From: Stratiolaelaps scimitus | Lineage: Eukaryota > Arthropoda > Arachnida > Mesostigmata > Laelapidae | DNA length: 64,000 nucleotides | Assembly: GCA_019614645.1 (NCBI GenBank) | Contig: JABWDB010000030.1 | Coordinates: 3,286,001 to 3,350,000 of the forward strand | Reading direction: 5' to 3' | Shown: positions 1 through 19,310 of the stretch, piece by piece | Position numbering within the stretch: the first letter of the stretch is position 1 | Layout of the letters: every line of letters begins with the position of its first letter | Notes under the pieces: model-generated | Seen by the model: the letters and a program-made list of their open reading frames with translations, nothing else | Databases searched by the model: none | Told to the model about the DNA's origin: nothing | Made by a program: the position numbers and the translations under genes

Positions 1-537
1 TGTGATCTGGCCAAGGAACAGTTTTTACAGCAGAGCATTATAATTACTAATGATGACCCTGGACTTTAATGTGGGAAAAATGTCCGTGTTGATTTTGAAA
101 ATCGAACTAAGTTCCAATAGAGATTGAATGAAACTCACTGGCCATATAGATTGATTTTATACGACTGATTTTTGGTACATATATATATATATATACACTG
201 TACTCAGCCAGCATACGGTATAGTACATTTTGGCCTTTTTCAAGATACCTGTACAACGTACGTTCAACGTCCATAAAATTGTTGTGGTATCTTATTATTT
301 GGTATTTTAGTTCATTTGAGCTGCCCATTTCCTCCGTAAGAAAAAAATAAATGATGGTACACCGATTGCAGGTCCCAAGGTTCGCTCCAATTAAACTTGG
401 ATCCCTTTGTGGAACATTAGTGAGTTCCACTATCGAACATGAAAAAAGGACCAAAGTCGCGATTCGTTGCGCTCGATGCTTTGTTGTTCTAACCTTTTGT
501 CCTGCTTCGAACAACAGGAACACTTTGGTTTACTAAA

Positions 538-567
538 GCGCGCGCGCGCGCGCGAGAGAGAGGGAGA
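538..567. repeat. (GC)n/(GA)n simple repeat
   Basis: About 17 nt of alternating GC (538-554) runs directly into an AG-rich purine tract. Alternating CG of this length is unusual in this AT-rich sequence. Confidence 0.9.
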
Positions 568-919
568 TGGCTGGACGACTTTTCGAAAACGTTGCCTCAC
601 CCTTTTGTCATCATATGTCCGATTTCGTATGATTTGAATGAAATATTATTAAACTAGTGGAAAAAATTCGTACAATATTCTTTGGCACCAGATGTTTAGG
701 GAATAAAACAGCTGGAATGGTTACACATGGTGTCGACAAATGTTCGATTCTCTTAAAATGTACGAGGGAAGGCATATACGTCTCTGCCTCTCAATTTGCA
801 AAAATGAAGCTATTTTTTTTTTGTCAACTTCCCAAACAATGTAGCTTTGCTCGGTTCGTTGAAGATAGAGAGAAGGGTTTGCTGACGGAGATTTCGTATA
901 TTTTTTTTTCTTTTCCCAG

Positions 920-1136
920 CATCAGCAGCAACCAGTTGTTCGATCAGATGTTTTTTAACAACCGGTGGCTCTCAAATCAGAATCGCGAACTTCTCCTGAA
1001 TCATGAGGTGTCCGTTGGCGACTTGTTCTCCATAGACGATGACGAGCACATGTATGGCCACCCCGTCAATTGGTACATTGGCACCCCCCCAGAGATAAAG
1101 CGGCACTCGCTTCGGATCGCACTTAGTGATGACTAA
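920..1136 (+). CDS. Unidentified terminal coding exon (gene starts upstream of the window)
   Basis: A strong acceptor (a T-rich tract ending in TTTTCCCAG at 911-919) is followed by an open frame of about 71 codons ending in TAA at 1134-1136. The peptide is polar and mixed, with motifs such as FFNNRWLSNQN, SIDDDEHMYGHPVNWY and a C-terminus RIALSDD. The frame stays open upstream to 657, but that part is T-rich and repetitive and reads like intron. I do not recognise the family. Balanced residue composition beside a clean 3' splice site is the reason for calling it real. No matching upstream exon was found in the first 900 bases, so the rest would lie to the left. No AATAAA is obvious just downstream. 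A chance open frame is the main alternative. Confidence 0.4.
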
Positions 1137-4100
1137 AGTCTATCAAAAACGTGAAGATAATACAGATTTGTTATATTCAATTGAAGCTACGTTGGACAAA
1201 TGCGTCTTCGTTTTAAGTGAGTGCCCCACAGATGGGTAAGTCGTTCTCAATCTCCTTCCGTTCATCTTCACAAAAAATAATGCGAAGCTTCAATGAGAGT
1301 AAAGAATACCCAATGTTGATTACACTATCAGCACAACTCAAATCATTGTCCATTACATTTATATATGTTTTTTGTCGCGATAATACGACACATACATCAT
1401 CCGGACAGACATAATATATTGGATAGTGGCACCTCACCTCATATTATGACAGATGACAATTCAGCAGCAGCTGCGTGAATATCATTGCCGCTTCGATCCA
1501 GCCCCCAGCTGTAGTAATATATTCAAGATTGCCCTCGTGATCCCAGCCTGGATAATGTGACCTTGAAATGGCAATTTATGCTGAGACCCAACAAAACAAA
1601 TGTTGAAAAAGGCGAGTTGTAGCCAAACAGTAACGACCGTGACATAACTGTTGTACGATTGAGTTAAGTCGCACCAAGTTGGCTGCCTATTTTCTATATG
1701 GCCAAGTGGAAATTTTGAATGGAGGGTCTGAGGAATGATCTTAACAGTTTGTCATACCACCACTTGTATCAGAAGTCCTCAAGCTCTACAGAGGCCGCAG
1801 CTACTGGGTCGACTACCAGCGGCCGTAACGATAGCAGAGAGCGGTGACCTTCCTCTCTTCGTTCATATTGTGTAATAACTGACTGTATCAAGGAGAAACT
1901 TGTCAGTCCCATCTTCAGCCCTGTGGAAGTTCTTTCTGTGAGATCGATTCGTACACAACAGCGCTATCGTTGAATAACGAAGTCAGAGGATGAGATGGCA
2001 TAACGAGAATTTTGATTCTCGGTTGATCTGACTTCAATTCAATTGTCACAGAATTATTTGTGTAATCAATTCTGTAGTCAATTTCTCTTGAAGACCCCAC
2101 AGACGCTTTTTAAAGTCTGCTCACTTTGAGAACTTGAGAAGTTAGTAGATGCAAATACCTCATATAATGGAAAAGTACGTGAATTAGCGGGAAGTGCATT
2201 TGTACACCAGCGGCTTTTGAGCCAGACACAAATCATTTTCATTAATGCGTGGTGCAAATTTATAATAACTAGGTAATTACTATAAATATTTTAATTATTT
2301 ATAATAGATATATATTTCGTGTTTTGGATTTGTGAACTGAACCTACTAGCCTACCTGCGGGAACAGGTTAAAGACAATGCTGACCCTAAACCATTCTGGT
2401 TACAGCGTCAGACAGATCGGAGATGACGAATTATCCCAAGTGAGCAGTACTCAACCGAGTCCAACTTTACCCAGCGACGATCACCACACAACTGTGCGTA
2501 TAATCAATGAAGTGGGTCTTCACAAATATAATAAAATACAGCATGATTATTATATATTCATACTTAATATGACGGCTATAATATATGGCGTAATAACAGA
2601 TCTCGCGTTATTAATCACGACCGTAAGTTACTCTTCACTCAGTGGAGCTGTATAGAATTGTGGTGCCGACGACTCTTGATAATCGTAGAGTAATGTTGAA
2701 GAGGATGCCGTTTGATGATTCGCAGTCGTTTGTATAGAAAATCACTTGTCACAAGGGCTCATGAAGAGTTTCATTCGAACACCATTAAAGTTTTATGAGT
2801 AAGAAAGAGATGAGCCCTACACACATGACGACTTCGTACAAATTCAAGAAACTCCGTAATAATACTCGGTCGATTTTTTGCAAAACACCGTTGAATATGC
2901 TTTAGGTTTACATAGTATGTCACATCTTGCATATGCACCGTTTAGCTAGCATATAGACTTGTAAGATTTAACAAGACATTTACAAATCACTTTTTTTTTA
3001 CAGAGTGAAAACAACTCATTCGGCCAATGCTACATCGAGGATGGTATCGAAAGAGGCCCTGCGAGTCGTGGTATTCAAAACTCTTCTGAAGACACACTAC
3101 AGCAGAGCGTTTTATGAATAGGCTACAACTCATCATTGACAGAAGGGAGATACTAAGCAGCTGCGAATACACATCTTAGTATTGGGGTGTGCGTCTTATA
3201 CCAAACAATTGCTTCATGTTTGAGATAATTTTAGTAATAATTGAACTATATATTTGGTTTAGTTCTAGAAAACTAGGCAACTGATCTTGATTCGATTTAT
3301 CGAGAAAACGGAGCAAAACCGAATGGACTACTTGACTATATTTGGTATAGTATTGCGAGTGTCTCTCTCAACCAACAATTCTTCTATCATTTCTATTATC
3401 GACAAAAGATTTTAACTTTTATATTTATCTTGTTGAGAAGCATCTACCATCTCTAGTCTACGCGTCTCGAACGCCACGAATATTTCCACACAGATATATA
3501 TATATATACATATATATATATGCACATGTATTAGAAAATGTTTATATCTGCGGTGTTTTACCATTGTGGGTATCGAGAGTCGTCGTTTGAATTGACTAAA
3601 AATGAGCATTCCATTTTTAAAACAAATACCGAAAACAAAATATATATAAGACGAGTGATAAGTAAATATTTTGACGCGTTTTGATTAATAATGAGGTAAT
3701 AATATGTCTAGCAGATTTGGCTCACGTCAAAGGACTCCAGAACTATGAGATCGAAAGGAATTTGATGTTACCTTATAACTACCATCTGGTCAATAATTAC
3801 GAACTTGTGAATTCCCCAACGATCTTTTTATCTCATATTGTACGGTTCGCTGGAAATATATAAATGCCTACATCAATTTTATAAATATCGCTGGTCTTCA
3901 ATATCCGTCTTCAATATAGCCTCCTCTCGATATCCACTTTAAACAAAGTATGTAAGTGAAAATAATAAAACAATATAATATTGATCTTTTTTTACACCTC
4001 TGGATGGCCAGCACACTTGGATGTTAGCTGTCGCATCATTCGTCGTCAAAGAGCGCTCCTCATAGACCGCCCCTGCATTTTGCTGCTCTTCTAAAGAACT

Positions 4101-4749
4101 GTAGACGAATGAGGCAACTGTCCCATTGTTACGTTGTGTCCTGCCGTCCCCCATAACCAACCACTCAACTCACCCATAGAAGGGGCGACTCCGCGCGAGC
4201 GCGTCCTTATAAAATGCTCCGTCAAGTTATAAAAAAGCTTTTAGAGAAGGAGAACGACGAAAAGTCCTCGAAACGCCACGAGACAGCCCCCAGCAACGCT
4301 GAGCGGATTGTGCTTTTCTGCCGCACCCCTCCAAATCTAACTTGTCTATTAAATCGAGAAGACGAGAGAAATAAGAGGGGATCGCGAGCTTTGGGCCCGT
4401 GATTCAAGTCACTCTTTGAGCTGTACCACCACTGCTCCACGGATCCTGATCCTCGAAGACAAAGCAGCCGCTGGCTGTAAGTAACTGACTCGCTTCTGTC
4501 TCTTCATTGCGAAGATCGCACACGGTATTCAACTACCTCCGTAGGCTGAATCCTGTGAGTGGACTCGTAACAAAAAAGCTGCCGATGTGGCTCTGTCTCA
4601 AGCACTGTCAGGTATATGTGCAGTATGGCCAGACATCTAAAAGCCGTATATGCATTTGTAATAAACGAAAAAATGTCGCTTGTTGCAACATATTAGTTAG
4701 CTTAGAATTACCTCCGGAAATGTTTATTTAATATTATATATTTCATTTG
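1137..4749. other. Non-coding, no gene recognised
   Basis: Only short open frames without recognisable domains occur here. There is a short (TA)n near 3499-3520. A frame at 2377-2655 is open and lies beside possible splice signals but has no recognisable content. At 4384-4442 (minus) a stretch has a faint tRNA-like look, too weak to call. Confidence 0.5.
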
Positions 4750-4797
4750 AGGTTTATTTACGGAACTGCAATTACAAGACGCTTAAGTTCTCGTAAA
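4750..4797 (-). repeat. 3' fragment of SINE family B
   Basis: Read on the minus strand this matches the body of the tRNA-derived SINE seen complete at 61738-61882: GAACTTAAGC, then TTGCAGTTCC, then an A/T-rich AATAAA-like end. The tRNA-like head is absent, as in a 5'-truncated copy. Confidence 0.5.
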
Positions 4798-4959
4798 AAA
4801 AAATGGAGTAAAAGTGACTTGGCACAGGAACCTCCGGCGGTCGAGTGACAGCTATTATTATTATAATTGCCAACTATTCACAGTTCAACAATATATAAAG
4901 AAATATTCGTCGATTTGTTAACACAATTATTAATAAAAAGGAGAAATGTACAGTAGTAA

Positions 4960-4986
4960 AATATATATATATATATATATATATAA
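4960..4986. repeat. (TA)n microsatellite
   Basis: Uninterrupted AT dinucleotides, about 12 units. Confidence 0.9.
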
Positions 4987-5846
4987 TGTGTGTCTGTGAC
5001 TACCGCAAGTCTTCAACGAAAATCATCGTCTCGTTTGGGTCAGCTCATTTTACCCTATATTTGTTTTTTTTTACTTTTTCGGTGTTTTGACCAATCATCG
5101 AAAATGGTTCTTGAGACCACGCTGTCAGAATCGATATTCTTTGTACTCAAATAGGATAATATATTATTATGATTGGAACAAGAGAACGAAAACTACATTT
5201 TTTGCGTAATGAGAGATGGTAAGAGGTTGTTTGCAACAACAGGTGTGAAGGAGGTGAAGTCATTGAATTCGAGTGATTGAGTGGCCGCATTGACGCAACG
5301 GAATTACTGTGGCGTAACCATCGAATCGAATAGCTGATCCAGGGTAACATCATTAAGGTGATAAGGATAACTCAATAACTGGAGCGGGTTAACTGAAATA
5401 AAGCGATGAGAGTACTGCAATGAGATAATTACACGGGGACTGAAACAGTTGATGATTGTAACGAAGTGACGGGATTAGCGCAGCAAAATAACAGGGTAAC
5501 AAAATTACAACTCGGGTTTAGATTGACCACTCTGAACATCAGTTTAGGTTCGATTGGGGAAAGGTCGCAAGATCCGGTTAGACAGCGTCTTTTTTCTTCG
5601 TTGGAACGAGCACATGGATTGACGATGAAAAGGCTTTTGAGATTTGAGGTGTCCATAACCGTTAAACGTTAGCCAACATGCGCATATATGGAGTGCAAAA
5701 TATACTCCATGATATTCGTTGAGAGAAATGATTATTCAGTTATACTACGATTATTAAGCTACACCTGAAGAAATCGCAACCGACGCGGAGTCTCAACAAC
5801 TACAATCGAAACTATCGTTCGTCTCATTGACGCGTGTAACTCCATC

Positions 5847-6900
5847 ATGGACTCAGAAGATCTAATCCAAAAAGATCGGCCACGAAACGTCTTCGGCAAC
5901 ACATACTGGGCCGGCTACCCTGGGCCGGCTAAAAGGCTGACTGAAGCAGGGCGGCTACTGATCGGCTGGGTCTCCTACCTGGTTGCAGAAGCCATCGCCG
6001 TCAAATGCTACCAAAATGCCAATGTTGTCAAAACGACACCGTTAAGGAAATAATCGACGTCACAGATGTGTAACATGGGAACAGTTTGTAAAGATAATGT
6101 ATTGTCTCACCGAAATGCTACAACTGTAGGTCTACCGAACATGCCGCCAAGTAAGCGGCATGCTTCCAATAAAGAGTTTGTCTAGGAGAGGGCAGACGTC
6201 GCGTACGTCTTAAACCTACAGGGACCTCAACAGCAGACAGAGTCGCAGGAACTGGCACAATGGTCCCCCAAATTGACTCTACCACTGTGACTAGACAGTG
6301 ACTATATGGCGTGCCCACGCTAGGTCACCGCTTGGATGCGGAAGGTTTCACGGTCGTCGACTTCCGAAACAGGAGAAAAATAGAGGAAGACATCCCAATC
6401 TGCGGACCCAACCTGCTGACCAACCTGTATGGAAAGCCAGCAACACAAATGCTTAAAGTTAGCCAAATAAATAGCAGTCGCAGCAGGGAATCCTGGCCAG
6501 GGAATAATTAAAGCCATAACATGAGAGAACAGGCACTAACATTATGGACCTAGAGAAGAAGAAGAGTAGACGTGGTCAAGGCACTGGATTAAGGTCGACA
6601 CGTCGGTCGGTTCTACTTGTGTTGCATCAACCCAAATGGCCCAATCGAAGAACAAGAGAAAGTACTCGACGATCTGATTGACACTGTCCTTGCACCTTGC
6701 ACAACTGCCAATAGTTATCTCGGGAAACTTCGACGCGTCTTCAGTGACCTGGGGAGCGAAAAAAATTGACAAAACGAGGTCAATTTTCATGGAGTGTATG
6801 ACTACATATTGACCTAACAACCGTCAATGACAGCAGCACGCCAACATTTAACGGAACCAACGCCAAGTCATTCATTGACCTCACGTTATACAGGGTACTC
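5847..6900 (+). mobile_element. Fossil I/R1-like LINE: gag zinc-knuckle end and endonuclease
   Basis: A decayed non-LTR retrotransposon read in several plus frames. The first part (5847-6053) resembles the end of a LINE gag: AGRLLIGWV is followed by V-KCYQ, the usual lead-in to a zinc knuckle. CYNCRSTEH follows near 6118, a broken CCHC knuckle. From 6705 the frame reads LPIVISGNFDASSVTWG, matching the catalytic GDFNA-hxxWG block of apurinic-like LINE endonucleases, with G-N-F-D in place of the G-D-F-N order. After a stop and frame change at about 6813, NDSSTPTFNGTNAKSFIDLTL (split across 6815-6898) matches the later endonuclease block that ends in S-x-IDLT. Stops and frameshifts show it is dead. 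No reverse transcriptase was seen downstream. Clade assignment is an inference. Confidence 0.6.
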
Positions 6901-9900
6901 TACACGCTGCTCTTGTTGTAAACTGGAGAGTACTGCTGACGAGGAGAACTGCAGTGATCACTTCTGCATTGAATAAATGACTAAATCAGTACCCTTCGAG
7001 GCCCCGGTCTGGAAATCGCTATCTATAAATAAAACTATACATAAGTGATTTGTTGCGCAAAATGCAGATGGTACTGGCGGGATCATTCAGCCTTACAGGA
7101 TAGTTAAGTTGGATGTGGGGGTCCTTCAGTGAGCAGGCTGAGTTTGTTGTTCACCAAAACCCGTCAGTATGCTGCTGGATACTCAAGCCATTTTCCCTTA
7201 ATTAAGTTAGTGCCTACTTTAAACTATATTCAATTCAATTCAATTATTTCTTTATATCAACCTCACATTGTCCCTCTATTCAGGTACATGCGTGATTAGG
7301 AACTCTGTCGAAATAGGCAATATGCACAGGCTTCAAAAGATGCATCGAAAGTTTATCCGTTGCGAACAGTAGAGGACGTCAGGTGAGGACGTCAGCCCGT
7401 CACTGAGTCACTCGTTCTACCTTCGGTTTGTGAAAGTATGAGATCAGCAGACCTCAATTTATGTTAAAAACACTACGTCACGAACATGTCTTCGATAATC
7501 TGTTCGATCTTACACATACACAAGTCGAGTGTTACAACGAGTCGAGTGTTAGTGTTGCTTTGTTGGCTTTGTTATCAAGCCAACGACTCGTAGTAAGTGA
7601 GCAAATCATTTGTCTCCGTGGAGGGTAGCCAGGATGCTACATTCAAAATGAAATCGAATCTCTCATACTTTGTCTGTCTGCTCCGACAAAATAATTTCAG
7701 TCTACCTGGGTTCATAACGAAACTATCCCAGTGATGACTAACTGAATCGATAGATCAGAGGGGAAATGATATCCTTTGTAACCCAATTTATAACAGGACA
7801 CGAGAACTATCGGTCGTACCTGAGGAGAACTTAGAAAGCTACCTCGGTTGTATGTATCCTACGTGAGGCTGGGGAAGGGCAGAACCCCTTGGAAGCTGTC
7901 AGGAGCAACCTTGTTGACCGCAAGCTCAAACAAACGGTAAACCAAACCATTTGTGGCTTTGTGGTACCATCTCGGGAAGCTCTGGGAGCTGGATCAGAGG
8001 TGACAAACTTGCTAGCCAGCAGCAATAAGGCAACAGATCATGGCAATCAAGCAGGTTTACGCCGAGTTCATGAGGTAATGGCAGCTTAACACTCCGCGAC
8101 GAGACTTGACGTGTCCTGGTGAGGTGGGAAACTTGACAGGTGACTGACCCCGGCCCGTTGACCCGATTTTGCTAATCATTTCTCCTCCCAGCGTGTAGTA
8201 CTATTAAAGGAACATCCGAGCCGTATAGAGAGTGAAATTTTAGTAGAATAGAGGGTTGAGATAGATTTGCCCTTGAGCCAAGAGTCCCACAGTACCTAGG
8301 CAAATACCCTCGAGGAGAAGCTACATCTGCATAAGCACTCTTCCCAAAAATAACTGTTGAAGAAAGGTTCGTTACCAGTCAGTCCGAGTAGCGAGAACCA
8401 CTCGGTTCCGAAACTAATAATTTAAATAAGTGTTGTAAGAAACAAAATCCAATAATATATCTCCTATTTAATGGAACGTTGGCTTTGAAAACTGTATTTT
8501 TGAGGAACAAATTATATTATTGTTCATAGTTACCATTGTCTGTAAACATCGATGAATTGTCAAGTCTCTAGTTGAGTGATGCTTAAGTATATTTAACTAG
8601 TGTTTCCTTAATACAGTGCCTCCTGCCGCGATAGAAGATAAATAATCTCCTATACTTTATTGAAGAGGAGGAGATATGATCCAACTGGGACTGGATCTTG
8701 CTCATTGTTACGGCGGGTCCTAAAAACCTCAACCGAAATGAAAACGGGTTGACTTACAAGGTCGGTACTCGCAATCTCGTTGACCTGAAATGGAAAGCCA
8801 CTCGCATAGCTACAATGACCTATTATCAGAAAAAGCTCACAAAGTTTATCCTTTTGAATAAGATGACAAAATATGGCTATCATAAATACACGAAATAAGT
8901 TCAAAAGATACTCGGAAAGTCAATCTGGGTCTGTCTCGATACCCGGTTCACGTGTGGAGCTAAATCGGCTTCTTGGACTTCTGCGGTCTTTGAGACTCTC
9001 GCAAAGCAAATAGAAAGTGCAGAGTTCATGAATTTATTTCAAAAAAGCTTGGTATGCAAGCAGCAAAACAGCTTTTTCCATATCAGGTGTGTTTGCATGT
9101 CAAAAGGACGCTAGACTGTTCTGTAACGGATTTTTCTGGTGGCCATGTAACTTCTAACCAAATAAAGAAATTAAATACTTGATCTCCCTTTGGGTCGGAA
9201 TGACTCAGAGTAGACGAAATGTCGTTTCTGCAAAGCAAGTTCATCACCTGTATACAGATTTATTTTATTCCCGTGGCACATTTATCTGAAGTACTATTGT
9301 GTTCAGATATGTTGTTCACCAGGTTTTAAACTTTTACGTTGTAGTCACCCACAGTGTAGTCTTTTGCTCAACAGAACGAGGTCGTTCATATTAACAACTG
9401 TACACACCCATATCCGTAGGGCCAAGGGGTAGAAAATATTTGAAACATTCTTCTAAGAGCAGTCAGACAAAAACATGTGCTGCTATACGGAGTTGGTGTA
9501 GACATTTTGCTCGGCGCCGAACTCAAATCTATATTTCAGAATGTTGCGACTAACGAAGGTCGATACTATTGATCTTTCTTATCTCCTACAAATGATGAGA
9601 AATATAGTGATTTGACATCTATTGTATATATCGTATTGCGTAATGTTTAGGAGAATTAAGTATGAACATGTGCCATATGTGTGCCCTACAGAGTACAAGC
9701 TGAAAGGTTGAACGCAGGCCAGATTAGAACGAAGGAAAACGCAAGCGAGCAAGATATTAATATAATAGGCATAAAGTAAGTAGCAAATAGGTGCTTGCAC
9801 CTTACACGATTTTTCAGGTATGAAACCGAAGAGCAGAGGTTGTACCTAAAATGTCCCTACAAAGTGTTTCTAATAAGGCTGACCCATACTTTTCTCAACA

Positions 9901-10025
9901 ATTTTACCAATGTTGGAAAAAACAAACGCATCGCAAAATCAATAGGCCTTCTAAACAGAGTTACACATCTACCTATGGCATCGGCAACTAAGTAAACAAT
10001 CCAAGCTTTCCCATATATCCACCTT
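6901..10025. other. Non-coding, no gene recognised
   Basis: Scattered short open frames on both strands without recognisable motifs. The first part may be further decayed LINE sequence continuing from the endonuclease remnant, but no reverse transcriptase motif could be read. Confidence 0.5.
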
Positions 10026-10031
10026 TTTATT
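10026..10031 (-). terminator. Probable poly(A) signal of DDX23
   Basis: AATAAA on the minus strand, about 225 nt past the DDX23 stop codon. Position fits; no other support. Confidence 0.4.
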
Positions 10032-10255
10032 TGTACATCAATACAGACAAGCACGCATACAATATATAATTTTCAACTATTCAACCCCTCAAACCAACTA
10101 TTGATTGGTCAGCGTACTATTTGCCACAATCACTCCATATTTTAATATAATGCGCCCGTAGGCTAATGATTTCAGCGATGCTATAGACATAGCACAACGT
10201 ATGTAGTTCACTACGCAAATTGATTGAATGAAACTGACTCATTAACTGTTGTTGA

Positions 10256-18192
<7,937 letters not shown>

Positions 18193-18339
18193 ATTTAAAT
18201 TTCCTTTAGTTCATAAATATTAAGAATGCACGTTTAACAATAATTTAGTGGTGGTTTATTAAAATACTTATATAGAGGCATGCTCTTATTTCATATGATA
18301 GTGTGTCTTAAAACAGACAATCTTTAGAGAAGCAGTTGG

Positions 18340-19310
18340 GGTCAGCATGTCAGGCCGAGGCCGTCATCGTCCCGAGGCAGACGGTGCCATTGCTTCTCTG
18401 CAGAGCGAGAGAAAGGTACTGCAGAAGGAATCCTCCACGGTTGCCCTGATACGGATCAGCCTATGCTGAACTCCTTAGAGAAAAGTAGCAATGAGGGGGC
18501 CGTGGCCGCCTAGAGTTTCGAGGGCAAGAGGGGAAAAGAGGTGAGTTGCCTTGAGGGCGGCGTTCTTCCGTAGTATGGCCTACCGGACCGCGTATACATT
18601 ACGAGGGGCCCAGCGGCCTTGCACCACCGTGCAAGGCCGCTGGGCCCCTCGTAATCGCGTACTCGCTAGGAGTCTACAGCCACGATCGCCGGATCGCTCG
18701 CCAACGTTCTGTCTTCATGTACCACAGCTGAAGGCGGGCCTGGAGGGACACAACGAGGGCCGAAGGGCTAGGCTGAAGAGGCCCGGGCCCAGTGGGTCCT
18801 CCAGCTGAACCCCGCACTCAGAGCTCAGGACGGCGTGGTCTATGATCAAGGGGAACGTCAGCCATGGGCCAGATCAAACAGGCGGGACAGGCCGGGGACG
18901 TGGTCGGCGACCTCGCGAACGAGGTCCCGTGCTGAAGGCGATGCGAAAGTCGAACTTGAGCTGCGGCCTGTGTGGCATGCGAGAAGGCGCGCGCCACATG
19001 AGCCCCAGCCTCAGACGGAAGGCCGCACCCCAACTAGAGTGGAGTGCGGCCTTCTACGCGGGCTGAAGAACAAGGTCGACCCTGCCCAACCGGGCAGGGT
19101 CTCAACCGTGTTCCTCTGTTTGGCACACGCTATCTTAGCCGCCAGGCGGCGGATCGTGCTGGAGCTGGCAATAGGTCGCACCGAGCCTCTTGAGGATGAC
19201 GCGGCAGGCAGCAAAGAATCTGGGCCCTAGTGCCGTTGTTACCGTGCCCGCCCACGTACAGTCGACCACATTAGCGAGGGCCTCGGAGTGGGCACGTTTT
19301 CTTCATTGAC
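18340..19310. other. GC-rich island with strong hairpins, possibly a mobile-element fragment
   Basis: Base composition shifts abruptly from AT-rich flanks to strongly GC-rich sequence for about 970 bp, starting some 150 bp upstream of the DDX23 start codon. It carries perfect inverted repeats: 27-bp arms at 18598-18624/18629-18655 (loop CACC), 7-bp at 18909-18915/18920-18926 (loop CGAA), 11-bp at 19018-19028/19044-19054, and 10-bp at 19078-19087/19092-19101 (loop AACC). Plus-strand frames stay open (18835-19230 and an overlapping frame). One contains CGLCGMREGARH, reminiscent of a LINE C-terminal zinc finger. The other contains FLCLAHAILAARRRIVLE, reminiscent of the helix that follows such a finger. 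A frame change would be needed between them. It could also be a structured RNA or a CpG island. Confidence 0.5.
18598..18655. repeat. Perfect 27-bp inverted repeat, 4-nt loop
   Basis: The arm beginning ATTACGAGGGGCCCAGCGGC is exactly complementary to the right arm across CACC. The match stops abruptly at both outer ends. Confidence 0.95.

Noticed and set aside
2377..2655. Open frame with possible acceptor and donor (DELSQ...PSDDHHTT)
   Set aside because: No family recognised, no partner exon, and the second half is AT-rich and non-coding in character.
4384..4442. tRNA-like sequence on the minus strand (GAGCAGTGGTGGTACAGCTC)
   Set aside because: Box B match is poor and no cloverleaf could be formed by eye.
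5147..5672. Loosely periodic sequence with repeated GATAAC/GGGTAAC-like words
   Set aside because: No consistent unit length or boundary could be defined.
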